From Eubacteriales bacterium (GTDB lineage: Bacteria; Bacillota; Clostridia; Lachnospirales; Lachnospiraceae): a stretch of 64,000 nt of DNA. The DNA lies in NCBI GenBank assembly GCA_030536995.1, contig JAUNOY010000006.1, forward strand, positions 62,001 through 126,000, written 5' to 3'. Positions 1 to 8,945 of this stretch are shown one piece after another (the stretch's first letter is position 1; every line of letters starts with the position of its first letter). The notes beneath the pieces were generated by a model, which did no database searches, was not told the DNA's origin, and saw only the letters and a program-made list of their open reading frames with translations. The translations under genes and the position numbers were made by a program.

Positions 1-827
1 ACTATCTGGAGGAGGACGGCGGAAATCTTGTCCGCCGTCTTTCAGGAGGAGGCGCTGTTTATCATGATCTGGGAAATCTTAATTTTACATTCTGCGTACA
101 AAAAGAGAATTACGATTTATCCAGACAGATGGATGTGGTTTTGGAGGCAGTGCAAAGTTTTGGAATTGATGCTCAGAAGACAGGGAGAAATGATATTACA
201 GTAAACGGAAGGAAATTTTCGGGAAATGCCTTTTATAAATCAGGAAATTTCTGTTACCATCATGGAACCCTTCTTGTCAGTGCAGACAAAGAAAAGATGT
301 CAAAATACCTCAATGTTTCCAGGGAAAAGCTGAAATCCAAGGGAGTGGATTCCGTCCGCTCCAGAGTGGCAAACCTGAGAGAGTTTGAGGAGAGCCTTAC
401 AATAGATGGTCTTGCAGACGCTCTTGTGAAAGCGTTTTCAAAAATCTATGGCGTAAAAGCTGAAAAACTGCCGGAACAACGTATGAATCAGACTGAAATT
501 GCGAAAAAAGAAAAAAGATTCTCTTCATGGGAATGGAAATACGGGAGAAATATTCCCTTTCAGTATCAGATGGAACAGAGATTTAGCTGGGGTGAGGCAG
601 AGCTTCAGCTCGAGGTAGCTCAGGGAAGAATCCTGCGTGCCAATGTTTTTTCGGATGGAATGGATCAGGAGCTTTTTGGCGAAATACAGGAAGCCCTTGA
701 GGGCTGTGAATACAGTGAAAGGGCGCTTACAGAAACCTTGTACAGATGCCTTAAGTGTGCAGAAGAAAATGAAATGAAAAGAAAAAGCATTGAGGATATC
801 TGCACTATGCTGAGGGAAAAACTGTAG
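1..827 (+). CDS. lplA: Lipoate-protein ligase A, 3' part (5' end outside window)
   Basis: The reading frame is open from the first bases and ends at 827, so the N-terminus is missing. Near the left edge it encodes RRLSGGGAVYHDLGNLNF, the lipoate/biotin-ligase signature, followed about 45 residues later by GRNDITVNGRKFSGNA, whose lysine belongs to the lipoyl-AMP binding site. The remainder fits the C-terminal accessory domain of bacterial LplA. The enzyme activates lipoate with ATP and attaches it to lysines of lipoyl-domain proteins such as GcvH or E2 subunits. The stop lies 39 bp before lpdA, whose product reoxidises dihydrolipoyl groups, so the pair is probably co-transcribed. A methionine at 129 is internal to the conserved domain and is not the start. 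Confidence 0.92.
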   Translation, partial: YLEEDGGNLVRRLSGGGAVYHDLGNLNFTFCVQKENYDLSRQMDVVLEAVQSFGIDAQKTGRNDITVNGRKFSGNAFYKSGNFCYHHGTLLVSADKEKMSKYLNVSREKLKSKGVDSVRSRVANLREFEESLTIDGLADALVKAFSKIYGVKAEKLPEQRMNQTEIAKKEKRFSSWEWKYGRNIPFQYQMEQRFSWGEAELQLEVAQGRILRANVFSDGMDQELFGEIQEALEGCEYSERALTETLYRCLKCAEENEMKRKSIEDICTMLREKL

Positions 828-866
828 AGCGTTTTTAGCATATTCAGACAGAAAGGACGAAATGAA

Positions 867-2258
867 ATGGCAGAAAAATACGGACTTGTAATCATAGGCG
901 GTGGTCCCGCAGGATATGAGGCTGCCCTTGATGCAGCAAAAAAAGGAATAAAAACGGCTCTGGTGGAAAAAAGGGAACTGGGCGGAACTTGTTTAAACAG
1001 AGGCTGTATCCCCACAAAAACATTGCTGCACAGTGCAGAGCTTTTTTCCGAAATGAAAAAAAGCGAAGCTTTGGGAATTTCTGTTGAGGGGCTAACTTAT
1101 AATATGGAAAAAATCCAGAACAGAAAAAAGGAAGTTCTGGATCAGCTTCGAAGCGGAATTGAAATGCTGATGAAAAAAAATAAAATTGCGGTTTATAATG
1201 GAACGGGAACAATTTTAAATCCCAACGAGGTGCAGATAGCAGGTGTAGAAGAGTCTTTTATCATTGGAGCAGAAAATATTTTGATAGCAACAGGCTCTGT
1301 ACCGTCTGTGCCGCCGATTCCGGGAGCAAAACTTTTAGGTGTTCATACCAGTGACAGCCTGCTGGAGAATAAGAAAAATTACAATAGTCTTACTATTGTC
1401 GGAGGCGGTGTCATTGGCATGGAATTTGCAGCTGTTTACTGCGCCTTGGGAGTAAAAGTGACAGTGATAGAGTTTCTTGACAGGATTCTTGCAAATATGG
1501 ATAAAGAGATTTCTCAGAATCTGAAAATGATTATGAAAAAACGGGGTGTAGATATTCATACCTCTTCAAGAGTGGAAAGAATTCTGGAGAGAGACGGGTC
1601 TCTTGTGTGTTGTTATGAAGAGAAAGAAAAGATGGTGGAAGCAGTCTCTGATGCGGTATTGATCGCGACAGGAAGAAGGGCGAATACAGAAGAGCTTTTT
1701 GGACCTGAAGTGGATGTTTCTATGGAAAGAGGACGGATTCTGGTGGATGAACTGGGACGTACGAGTATGCCGACTGTTTTTGCGGCAGGAGATGTGACTC
1801 CGTCGGTTCAGCTTGCCCATGCGGCAACGGCAAATGCCAGAAATATCGTAGCATATATTGCTCACCAAAAAGGCGAAAACAGGGAGAAACCTTTCGTGAA
1901 ACCATATCGTACAGATTTGATACCTGGCTGTGTTTATACCAATCCGGAAATAGGAACGATCGGTTTTACACAGGAGGAGGCGAAAGCTTTGGGCAAGCCG
2001 GTAATCATAAAAAAATATCCTATGTCTGCAAACGGCAAAACTGTGCTTTCCGGCCAGGACAGAGGATTTGTAAAGGTAATTGCTCTGGAAGACAGCCATA
2101 GGATTGTAGGAGCGCAGATGATGTGTGCCCGGGCCACAGATATGATTTCTCAGTTTGGGACGGCGATTGTAAACGAACTGACTTTGGAGCAGATGGCTTC
2201 TGTCGTCTATCCTCATCCTACGTACAGTGAGGCAATTGGCGAAACTGTGCGGGAATAG
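867..2258 (+). CDS. lpdA: Dihydrolipoyl dehydrogenase (E3 / L protein)
   Basis: A 463-residue class I pyridine nucleotide-disulfide oxidoreductase. Visible motifs are the FAD-binding GGGPAG (residues 11-16), the redox-active disulfide GGTCLNRGC (Cys42, Cys47), a central NAD-binding GGGVIGMEFA, the ATGRRAN and FAAGDV motifs, and the C-terminal catalytic HPTYSEAIGE (His450, Glu455). Length and motif order are those of a complete E3. It reoxidises dihydrolipoamide on H-protein or E2 with NAD+. An AAAGGA ribosome binding site precedes the ATG. Following lplA, it suggests a glycine-cleavage or 2-oxoacid dehydrogenase locus upstream of the window; which one cannot be told from here. Confidence 0.96.
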   Translation: MAEKYGLVIIGGGPAGYEAALDAAKKGIKTALVEKRELGGTCLNRGCIPTKTLLHSAELFSEMKKSEALGISVEGLTYNMEKIQNRKKEVLDQLRSGIEMLMKKNKIAVYNGTGTILNPNEVQIAGVEESFIIGAENILIATGSVPSVPPIPGAKLLGVHTSDSLLENKKNYNSLTIVGGGVIGMEFAAVYCALGVKVTVIEFLDRILANMDKEISQNLKMIMKKRGVDIHTSSRVERILERDGSLVCCYEEKEKMVEAVSDAVLIATGRRANTEELFGPEVDVSMERGRILVDELGRTSMPTVFAAGDVTPSVQLAHAATANARNIVAYIAHQKGENREKPFVKPYRTDLIPGCVYTNPEIGTIGFTQEEAKALGKPVIIKKYPMSANGKTVLSGQDRGFVKVIALEDSHRIVGAQMMCARATDMISQFGTAIVNELTLEQMASVVYPHPTYSEAIGETVRE

Positions 2259-2327
2259 GATGTTGAAGTAAACTGTGTGAACAGTAACAGCCGATTCTGT
2301 TTTTTTCTGCAAAATAAAAATGAGTAA

Positions 2328-2356
2328 TTGACATTATATATTTTTTTATATACAAT
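2328..2356 (+). promoter_or_regulatory. Promoter for the MATE gene
   Basis: TTGACA at 2328-2333 and TACAAT at 2351-2356 with a 17 nt AT-only spacer. It lies about 95 bp upstream of the MATE start, after lpdA. Confidence 0.75.
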
Positions 2357-2451
2357 TATTACAGAGCGTCTGTGTAAAGAAGGCAAGAGAAGCTTCGGAG
2401 CACTGACGCTTTGACTATGTAAAAAGCACAGAGGTGCAGAGAGGAGAAAAT

Positions 2452-3819
2452 GTGGAAAAAATAACAGAAATAAGAGAAAACAAAATGGGCGTTATGCCAA
2501 TTCAGAAGCTTCTTCTGGGAATGTCTGTGCCGATGATGATTTCCATGCTGGTACAGGCACTTTATAATATTGTAGACAGCATGTTCGTTGCCCAATTGAA
2601 TGAGAATGCACTGACAGCAGTATCTCTGGCATTTCCTGTACAGAATTTGATGATCGCTGTGGGAACAGGAACGGGCGTAGGTGTGAATGCGCTGGTGTCA
2701 AGATCTCTTGGGGAAAAGAATACGAATTATGCCAATAAGGCGGCAAACAACGGTGTTTATCTTTCGATTTTCAGTGCAGTGGCGTTTGCTCTGATGTCAT
2801 TGATTTTCGGCAGATTTTTCTTTGCGGTACAGACAGATGATCCACAGATTATAGCCTATGGTGCCGGTTATGTACGGATTATAGGAATCTTGTCCATAGG
2901 AATGTTTTTTCAGTTTATTACAGAGAGGCTTTTACAATCTACAGGAAAAACAATATATACCATGTTTACCCAGAGTCTGGGTGCTATTATCAATATTATT
3001 CTGGATCCGATTATGATTTTCGGACTTTTTGGATTTCCGAGGATGGAGGTTGCGGGAGCAGCAGTAGCCACGGTGACAGGGCAGATTATAGCGGCGGCAC
3101 TGGGGCTTTGGTTTAACAGGAAAAAGAATCATGAACTTCACATCTCTCTTCGGAAGTATAAAGTAGAAGGGGAAGTCGTAAAAGGAATTTACAGTGTGGG
3201 AATCCCGTCTATTATTATGGCATCTATTGGTTCTGTGATGACTTTTGGGATCAATAAAATACTTATGGCATTTACTTCTACAGCTGCGGCTGTTTTCGGG
3301 GTTTATTTCAAGCTTCAGAGTTTTGTGTTTATGCCGGTATTTGGGCTTAATAACGGTATGGTACCCATTGTGGCATACAATTACGGAGCAAGGAAGCCGG
3401 ATCGTATTATGAAAACGATGCGTCTGAGTATTATTTATGCGGTTTCCATTATGATTATGGGATTTGCGGTCTTCCAGATTGTGCCGGAATCACTGCTGGC
3501 AATCTTTGATGCGTCAGAAGAAATGGTAGAAATAGGGGTTCCTGCGCTTAGAATTATAAGCTTCAGTTTCCTGGGAGCCGGGTTTGGAATTGTGAGTTCA
3601 TCCGTTTTTCAGGCGCTTGGTCATGGAATGCTAAGTCTAATTGTTTCGGTTTTGAGACAACTTATCGTTATTCTTCCTGTAGCGTGGATTCTTGCCCGTG
3701 TGGGAGGTCTTCACATGGTATGGTGGGCATTCCCGATTGCAGAGATTTTTTCCGCTATTGTATGTTTTATTTTCGTAAAGCGGGTATACAGGAAAGAAAT
3801 CAGGCCTCTTTATAAATAA
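2452..3819 (+). CDS. MATE family multidrug/metabolite exporter
   Basis: About 455 residues with twelve predicted hydrophobic segments in two homologous halves, typical of the MATE family (Na+ or H+ coupled efflux in the cytoplasmic membrane). The N-terminal stretch KLLLGMSVPMMISMLVQALYNIVDSMFV and the repeat motif near residue 250 (VGIPSIIMASIGS) are characteristic. I chose GTG at 2452 because GAGGAG sits 5 nt upstream; an in-frame GTG at 2434 would extend it by six residues with no Shine-Dalgarno sequence, and ATG at 2485 is also possible. It has its own promoter and is followed 20 bp later by the TRIC-like gene. The substrate cannot be predicted. Confidence 0.9.
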   Translation: MEKITEIRENKMGVMPIQKLLLGMSVPMMISMLVQALYNIVDSMFVAQLNENALTAVSLAFPVQNLMIAVGTGTGVGVNALVSRSLGEKNTNYANKAANNGVYLSIFSAVAFALMSLIFGRFFFAVQTDDPQIIAYGAGYVRIIGILSIGMFFQFITERLLQSTGKTIYTMFTQSLGAIINIILDPIMIFGLFGFPRMEVAGAAVATVTGQIIAAALGLWFNRKKNHELHISLRKYKVEGEVVKGIYSVGIPSIIMASIGSVMTFGINKILMAFTSTAAAVFGVYFKLQSFVFMPVFGLNNGMVPIVAYNYGARKPDRIMKTMRLSIIYAVSIMIMGFAVFQIVPESLLAIFDASEEMVEIGVPALRIISFSFLGAGFGIVSSSVFQALGHGMLSLIVSVLRQLIVILPVAWILARVGGLHMVWWAFPIAEIFSAIVCFIFVKRVYRKEIRPLYK

Positions 3820-3839
3820 GGACAAAGGAATAACAGAAA

Positions 3840-4505
3840 ATGAATTATCAGGAAATTATAACGTTTATTATGGAAATGATAGGAACTGTGGCGTTTGCGG
3901 CATCAGGTGCCATGGTAGGGGCAAAAAGAAAAATGGATATTTTCGGTATTTGTGTACTTGGTGTGATTACTGCAGTGGGAGGAGGAATTACCCGTGATGT
4001 TATATTGGGTCTGACTCCGCCGGGAGTGTTCCAGAGCCCGATTTATGCATTGGTTGCGACTATTACTTCCTGTCTGGTATTTCTGGTTCTCTATCTGAAG
4101 CAGGAGCTGTTGGAGGGTGGTTTCCGTGTGGCTTATGACAGAGTTATGCTGATTATGGACTCTATCGGGCTTGCAATTTTTACAGTGGTCGGAGTTAATA
4201 TCGGAATTCGGCAGGGATATATAGACAATACATTTCTTCTTGTATTTCTTGGAACAATCACCGGCGTTGGAGGAGGTCTTCTCCGTGATATGATGGCAGG
4301 AGTGCCGCCATATATTTTTGTCCGTCATATTTACGCCTGTGCGTCTATTGTAGGAGCTTTGGCCTGTGTATGGATGCACAGAATATTTGGTGCAGTGGAG
4401 GCAATGGTGGTTTCTTCTGCGGTGGTTCTTCTGATACGTTATCTGGCGGCGCATTATCGCCTTGATCTTCCGAAGCTGGAACTGGAAGAGGAGTCCGGAA
4501 AATAA
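3840..4505 (+). CDS. TRIC / UPF0126 family membrane protein
   Basis: A 221-residue integral membrane protein with two tandem copies of the UPF0126 (Pfam 'Gly_transporter', TRIC-like) domain. Copy one contains GTVAFAASGAMVGAKRKMDIFG and GGGITRDVILG; copy two contains DSIGLAIFTVVG and GVGGGLLRDMMAGVPP. Prokaryotic TRIC proteins form trimeric cation channels; some members have been linked to amino acid transport. It starts 20 bp after the MATE gene and is followed by a strong terminator, so the two are probably one transcript. The ribosome binding site (AAAGGA) is rather far from the ATG. Physiological role not inferable. Confidence 0.88.
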   Translation: MNYQEIITFIMEMIGTVAFAASGAMVGAKRKMDIFGICVLGVITAVGGGITRDVILGLTPPGVFQSPIYALVATITSCLVFLVLYLKQELLEGGFRVAYDRVMLIMDSIGLAIFTVVGVNIGIRQGYIDNTFLLVFLGTITGVGGGLLRDMMAGVPPYIFVRHIYACASIVGALACVWMHRIFGAVEAMVVSSAVVLLIRYLAAHYRLDLPKLELEEESGK

Positions 4506-4521
4506 AGATAAAATATGAATT

Positions 4522-4558
4522 CGGCCCGGTTTAGGTATCTGAACCGGGCGATTTTTTA
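4522..4558 (+). terminator. Rho-independent terminator after TRIC-like gene
   Basis: Stem GCCCGGTT (4524-4531) pairs with AACCGGGC (4542-4549) across a 10 nt loop, followed by ATTTTTT. Confidence 0.88.
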
Positions 4559-4729
4559 CTAAAAATCGTGAAATAGATATAAAATGTGGAATTAATCTCA
4601 TAATCAAAATAGAAATATAAAAAATAAAAATATACAAAAAATATAATAATTAGTAGAATAATAGATAAAAAACATACAAAATATACAAAAAATATATAAT
4701 TTGAACAAAATATGAACAAAAATAATTTC
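4559..4729. other. AT-rich intergenic tract, no gene seen
   Basis: About 170 bp of very AT-rich sequence (runs of A with TATA steps) between the terminator and the promoter of the HPr-like gene. No reading frame with a ribosome binding site was found. It could act as an UP-element-like enhancer for the promoter at 4730; this is inference from composition only. Confidence 0.5.
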
Positions 4730-4758
4730 TTGACAAAAAGTGGATTGTGGGACATAAT
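4730..4758 (+). promoter_or_regulatory. Strong promoter for HPr-like gene
   Basis: Perfect -35 TTGACA (4730-4735), 17 nt spacer, -10 CATAAT (4753-4758), preceded by an A/T-rich tract. The predicted start near 4765 leaves a 5' leader of about 110 nt before the ATG at 4877. Confidence 0.78.
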
Positions 4759-4876
4759 GTGAGCATCCGAGGCAAAAGTATTTATGAAACGAGCAAATGA
4801 ATTATGGTAACGATTCGGATGGGAACAATGGACGTGGAAAGTTACCACAGTATTTCTAAGAAGAAAGGAAGATAAC

Positions 4877-5104
4877 ATGATTCAGAGTAAGATTAAATTA
4901 AATGCAACCGAGGATGTACAGGAATTCGTAAAAGCAGCAAGCAAATGCGATTTCGATATTGATATTTACTATAACAGAGTTATGATTGACGCGAAATCCA
5001 TTTTAGGAATCCTCAGCATGGATCTGACCAGAGTTCTGACAGTTGACTGTCATGGAGAGAGCGCAGAATTTAACCGCACTCTTAAGAAATTCGCAGCAGC
5101 ATAA
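4877..5104 (+). CDS. HPr-like protein lacking the catalytic histidine
   Basis: A 75-residue protein that aligns with HPr of the phosphotransferase system: AASKCDFDIDIYYN and KSILGILSMDL match the HPr segments around TASKYDADVNLEYN and KSIMGVMSL. The regulatory serine (Ser46 of HPr) is kept as Ser41. The region that should hold GIHARPA reads NATEDVQE, so the phosphorylated His15 is replaced by Ala10 and the neighbouring Arg and Pro by Glu and Asp. It therefore should not carry phosphate from enzyme I. By analogy with Crh of Bacillus it may act only in regulation through serine phosphorylation. It is monocistronic, with its own strong promoter, an AAGGAAG ribosome binding site and a hairpin terminator. 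Confidence 0.85.
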   Translation: MIQSKIKLNATEDVQEFVKAASKCDFDIDIYYNRVMIDAKSILGILSMDLTRVLTVDCHGESAEFNRTLKKFAAA

Positions 5105-5141
5105 GACTGATTCGAGGCTGCACACTGACAATGCAAAAAAC

Positions 5142-5206
5142 AGATACTATATGGAAATGACTTTATCCCTCGACATCTCAGGATTCCATAAGTACCTGTT
5201 TTTTTT
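5142..5206 (+). terminator. Probable terminator after HPr-like gene
   Basis: AGATACTATATGGAA (5142-5156) pairs with TTCCATAAGTACCT (5184-5197) with one bulge, around a 27 nt loop; a run of eight T follows at 5199-5206. The large loop makes it less certain. Confidence 0.6.
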
Positions 5207-5290
5207 GTGCGCAATTATGGGAAAAATACTGGAATATACATTCCTTTTTTGGTAGAATAGCTATAGTCTGACAAAAGAGGAGGTTGTAAA

Positions 5291-5617
5291 ATGAAGGTAA
5301 GCCGTATAGAACATATGTGTGAAGGAAACGGACATGTGATTATCAAAGAAATCCTGGAAGGAGAACAGTTGAATGGAAAATGCGGATTATATGCAGAAGT
5401 GACACTGGAACCGGGATGCTCTCTTGGATATCATGAACATCACGGAGAAAGTGAAACCTATTATATTATTCAGGGGCAGGGAGAATATAATGACAATCAT
5501 GCATACCGCCCGGTAAAAGCAGGCGATATCACCTTTACCCCTTCCGGAAAAGGTCACGGACTTGCGAATACGGGAAATACAGATCTTGTTTTTATGGCGT
5601 TGATCATACTGGATTAA
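5291..5617 (+). CDS. Small single-domain cupin protein
   Basis: A 108-residue protein dominated by one cupin barrel. Cupin motif 1 is seen as GCSLGYHEHHGESETYYIIQG (His-x-His and Glu metal ligands) and motif 2 as AGDITFTPSGKGHGLAN (histidine ligand). Such proteins bind a metal and can be isomerases, dioxygenases or sugar/ligand-binding proteins; nothing here distinguishes these. AGAGGAGG lies just before the ATG. A possible -10 TAGAAT is at 5253-5258 but no good -35 was found. It is followed 26 bp later by the M18 aminopeptidase gene, so co-transcription is likely. Confidence 0.88.
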   Translation: MKVSRIEHMCEGNGHVIIKEILEGEQLNGKCGLYAEVTLEPGCSLGYHEHHGESETYYIIQGQGEYNDNHAYRPVKAGDITFTPSGKGHGLANTGNTDLVFMALIILD

Positions 5618-5643
5618 AAATAAACAAATAAATGGAGAGTATT

Positions 5644-6912
5644 ATGTATAGAGAAACAGCAGAAAGACTACTTGAATTTATCAAAAAAAGCCCGACTGCA
5701 TTTCAGGCAGTGGAAACGATGAAGGCGCGTTTTGTTGAGGAAGGTTTTACAGAATTAAAGGAAGAAGAACACTGGGAGATAAAAGCCGGAGGAAATTATT
5801 TTGTTACTCGAAACAGTTCCGCTATAATAGCTTTTTCTATTCCTCAGGAAGGGGCAGACTCTTTCCGCATCATGGCAAGCCACAGTGACTCGCCTGCTTT
5901 TAAAATCAAAGAAAATCCGGAGATGGATGTGGAAGGGGCATATGTGAAGCTGAATGTGGAAAAATATGGCGGTATGCTTCTTTTTCCGTGGTTTGACAGA
6001 CCTCTTTCCGTTGCCGGTCGTTTGATTGTAAAGGAAGATGGAAGAATCTGTGAGAAGTTGGTTAATGTAGACAGGGATCTCCTTATGATCCCAAATCTTG
6101 CGATTCATATGAATCGTGATGCAAATGAAAGCAGTAAGCTCAGTGTACAGAAGGAGCTTCTGCCTCTCTTTGGCGGAAGTGAAAGTAAGGGCAGATTTAT
6201 GAAAACTGTTGCAGAGGCCTCCGGAACAACAGAGGAGGCAATTCTTGGACATGATCTGTTCCTTTATATCAGAGACAGGGGGATTGTTTGGGGAGCGGAC
6301 GAAGAATTTATTTCTTCTCCACGTCTTGATGATCTCCAGTGTGCATTCTCCTCAATGGAAGGTTTCCTTCGTGCAGAACGAAAAGAACATATTGCAGTTC
6401 ACTGTGTTCTTGACAATGAAGAGGTTGGAAGTTCTACGAAACAGGGAGCGGCATCTACTTTCCTGAAAGACACTCTGACACGAATCAACCTTTGTCTCGG
6501 AAGAACGCAGGAAGAATATATGATGGCGCTTGCGAAGAGTTTTATGGTATCTGCGGACAATGCACATGCTCTTCATCCAAATTATACAGAGAAGGCAGAT
6601 AAAGTAAATCATCCTCTGGTAAACAGAGGAATTGTGATTAAATATAATGCAAATCAGAAATACTGTACAGATGGAGTTTCAGCAGCGATTTTTAAAGATA
6701 TCTGCAGCGAGGCTGAAGTAGAATATCAGGTGTTTGTTAATCATTCGGATGTTGCAGGTGGTTCTACGCTGGGGAATATTTCTAATACTCAGGCTGCTAT
6801 GAATACGGTAGACATCGGTCTTCCTCAGCTTGCTATGCACTCTTCCTATGAGACTGCTGGGGTAAGGGATACGGAAAGTCTTGTGAAGGCTGCGGCAGTG
6901 CTGTTTAAATAG
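5644..6912 (+). CDS. apeB: M18 family aminopeptidase
   Basis: A 422-residue dinuclear zinc metallopeptidase of family M18 (aspartyl aminopeptidase type), which removes N-terminal acidic or neutral residues from peptides in the cytoplasm. Zinc-site motifs are ASHSDSPAFKIK (His near residue 80), DNEEVGSSTKQGA (Glu pair near 259-260), SADNAHALHPN and NHSDVAGGSTLGNI. I chose ATG at 5644 because GGAGAG lies 5-10 nt upstream and family members start MYxETAERLLEFI; the ATG at 5632 has no ribosome binding site. The gene is 9 bp upstream of the HAD gene, forming a run of cytoplasmic hydrolases. The symbol follows clostridial usage. Confidence 0.9.
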   Translation: MYRETAERLLEFIKKSPTAFQAVETMKARFVEEGFTELKEEEHWEIKAGGNYFVTRNSSAIIAFSIPQEGADSFRIMASHSDSPAFKIKENPEMDVEGAYVKLNVEKYGGMLLFPWFDRPLSVAGRLIVKEDGRICEKLVNVDRDLLMIPNLAIHMNRDANESSKLSVQKELLPLFGGSESKGRFMKTVAEASGTTEEAILGHDLFLYIRDRGIVWGADEEFISSPRLDDLQCAFSSMEGFLRAERKEHIAVHCVLDNEEVGSSTKQGAASTFLKDTLTRINLCLGRTQEEYMMALAKSFMVSADNAHALHPNYTEKADKVNHPLVNRGIVIKYNANQKYCTDGVSAAIFKDICSEAEVEYQVFVNHSDVAGGSTLGNISNTQAAMNTVDIGLPQLAMHSSYETAGVRDTESLVKAAAVLFK

Positions 6913-6921
6913 GAGGACAAG

Positions 6922-7731
6922 GTGAGCAAAAAGGCAGTATTTTTTGATGCGGACGGAACAATTTGTGATATAAAGAAAGGAGTTCCGCAAAGTGCAATAA
7001 GAGCGGTGGAAAAGCTTATAGAAAACGGGCATGAAGCATGGCTCTGCACGGGGAGAAGCCGCGCTTTTGTGCCGTGGTATCTGGAGCAGATTCCCTTTAC
7101 AGGTATGATCAGTGCCTGCGGTGCAACAATAGAAAAAAACGGAGTCCGGCTTTTTAATAAAGAAGTAACACCTCAAATTGCCGGACGCTCCGTAGAGATT
7201 CTTCGCAGAAATGGATTGGTTCCGGTTATGGAGGGGGCTGATTTCATGTATTACGATAAGGAAGAATATACGCCGGAGATTAACTGGTACAGAGAACTCA
7301 TAGATGAGGCTCTTGGAGAAAAATGGCGTCCTATCAAAGGAAATGAAGACCGAATGCAGATTAATAAAATCAGTGCAAAAATGGTGAAAGATTGTGATGC
7401 GGATGCTGCGTGCAAAGAGCTTTCCCAGTATTATGATGTGATCCGCCATGATAGCTCATCAGCCCTTGCCGGAACGACTATAGAGCTGGTTCCGAAAGGA
7501 TACAACAAGGCGGTAGGAATTGCTGCAGTATGCCGGATTTATGGTATTCCATGGGAGAATACTGTGGTATTTGGAGACAGTAACAACGATCTTGCCATGT
7601 TCGAATATGCGGCTGTCAGAGTGGCTATGGGAAATGCTTCTCCGAGGATTAAAGAGCTTGCTGATTACATTACGACGGATATGTTCCATTACGGAATTAA
7701 AAAAGGACTGGAAGAACTGGGGCTGATTTGA
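6922..7731 (+). CDS. Cof-type HAD-IIB family phosphatase
   Basis: A 269-residue HAD-superfamily hydrolase. Motif I is FFDADGTI (nucleophile Asp9, acid/base Asp11), motif II is CTGRSR, motif III is the lysine of the VPKGYNKAVG segment, and motif IV is FGDSNNDLAMFEYA. The cap type and the NDLAMF motif place it among Cof/YkrA-like sugar-phosphate or nucleotide phosphatases; the substrate cannot be assigned. It begins with GTG 9 bp after the M18 gene, with AGGAGG 6 nt upstream, so it is translated from the same message. Confidence 0.9.
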   Translation: MSKKAVFFDADGTICDIKKGVPQSAIRAVEKLIENGHEAWLCTGRSRAFVPWYLEQIPFTGMISACGATIEKNGVRLFNKEVTPQIAGRSVEILRRNGLVPVMEGADFMYYDKEEYTPEINWYRELIDEALGEKWRPIKGNEDRMQINKISAKMVKDCDADAACKELSQYYDVIRHDSSSALAGTTIELVPKGYNKAVGIAAVCRIYGIPWENTVVFGDSNNDLAMFEYAAVRVAMGNASPRIKELADYITTDMFHYGIKKGLEELGLI

Positions 7732-7768
7732 TATACACAAAGCGGTATACAAACAGGAGGAAATCGGA

Positions 7769-8911
7769 TTGTTAGATAAAAAACACGAAGAGGAGCTTCT
7801 GGCTCTTCGCCGTCATTTTCATATGTATCCGGAGCTTGCGCTGAAAGAGTTTGAAACTTCGGCTTATATTCGGGCTTATATGGAAGGACTGGGATATGAG
7901 CTGCGGGCTGTGGAACCTACCGGATTGATTGCAGAGATTCCGGCTCTGAAAGATAAGGAAAAAACAATCGTTTTGCGTGCAGAGATGGATGCGCTTCCGA
8001 TACAGGAGAAGACCGGGCTGTCTTATGCTTCCCGGAATGACGGATGTATGCATGCCTGTGGACATGATGCTATTTTGGCGGTTGTGCTTATGGTAGCGAA
8101 GCTTGCGGCAGAGGCTGGCGAGAAGTTTCCGGTCTGCTTGCGGATACTGTTTGAGCCTGCCGAAGAAATCGGAGAGGGTGCCGGGAGAATGCTGAATTCA
8201 GGAGCACTGGAGAATGCAGATGGTTTTGTAATGTTTCATTTTGCAGGAGATCAGGAGATAGGGCTGGCTGTTCATGAGGGGCAGGCATCTTCCATGATTG
8301 GAAGCGTGGAGATCCATGTATACGGAAAATCCAGTCACTGGTGTGAAGCGGAAAAGGGAGTTGATGCCATTTACGGGGCATCCTGTGTCGTTGATGCAAT
8401 CCATAAAGTGAATAGGGACTATCGGGGAAAAGGCAAACATCTGGTAGGAATCGGCGCAGTCCATGGCGGAGAGTACGCAAACATCATAGCGGATCATGTG
8501 GTTCTGAAAGGAAATATCCGTGCCACAAGGGAAGAAGATTTTTATGCTTTAAAAGAAATTTTGACAGAACGCTTCCGTGAAATTGAGGGGCAGACGGGAA
8601 CAAAAATAGAGATGATATTTCCTAAAGAACCTGTACTTGCTTTTGCCAATGACAGTGGATTTACAAAAACTGCGCAGAAAGTGGGAACAGCGATATTTGG
8701 TGACAGATTTCTTCTGGAAGGCGAAGAGGAGCTCTTTCTATCAGGTGACAATGCCTATCGCTATTTTGAGAAAACAAGGGGGATATTCCTTGTATTTCTC
8801 GCAGCAATGACGGGAGAGAATCACCCTTTTCATCATCCGCAGTTTCAGATTGATGAGGAAATTCTGCCGTTGAGTGTGGAGACTTTATATGATGTGATCA
8901 GGCAGTTGTGA
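7769..8911 (+). CDS. M20 family amidohydrolase (hippurate hydrolase-like)
   Basis: A 380-residue M20D-type metallo-amidohydrolase. Metal-binding segments are HACGHDAILA (Cys and His), EPAEEIGEGAGRML and the C-terminal NHPFHHP; the start LLALRRHFHMYPEL is typical of N-acyl amino acid or indole-3-acetyl-amino acid hydrolases. It probably deacylates N-acetyl or N-benzoyl amino acids or peptides. Translation starts at TTG 7769 with AGGAGG 8 nt upstream. It follows the HAD gene by 37 bp and is followed by the phosphatase gene, all on one strand with no terminator between, suggesting one operon from the cupin onward. Confidence 0.88.
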   Translation: MLDKKHEEELLALRRHFHMYPELALKEFETSAYIRAYMEGLGYELRAVEPTGLIAEIPALKDKEKTIVLRAEMDALPIQEKTGLSYASRNDGCMHACGHDAILAVVLMVAKLAAEAGEKFPVCLRILFEPAEEIGEGAGRMLNSGALENADGFVMFHFAGDQEIGLAVHEGQASSMIGSVEIHVYGKSSHWCEAEKGVDAIYGASCVVDAIHKVNRDYRGKGKHLVGIGAVHGGEYANIIADHVVLKGNIRATREEDFYALKEILTERFREIEGQTGTKIEMIFPKEPVLAFANDSGFTKTAQKVGTAIFGDRFLLEGEEELFLSGDNAYRYFEKTRGIFLVFLAAMTGENHPFHHPQFQIDEEILPLSVETLYDVIRQL

Positions 8912-8945
8912 GTCTCCCTGATTGTCAAACCTACAGGAGGTGCTT

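Noticed and set aside
2260-2305. Possible terminator after lpdA
   Set aside because: AACAG/CTGTT with a T-run is only 5 bp; too weak to call. The neighbouring ACTGT-GTGA-ACAGT hairpin has no T-run of its own.
5043-5255. 70-aa frame after the HPr-like gene
   Set aside because: It overlaps the end of the HPr-like gene in another frame, runs through the terminator hairpin and has no ribosome binding site.
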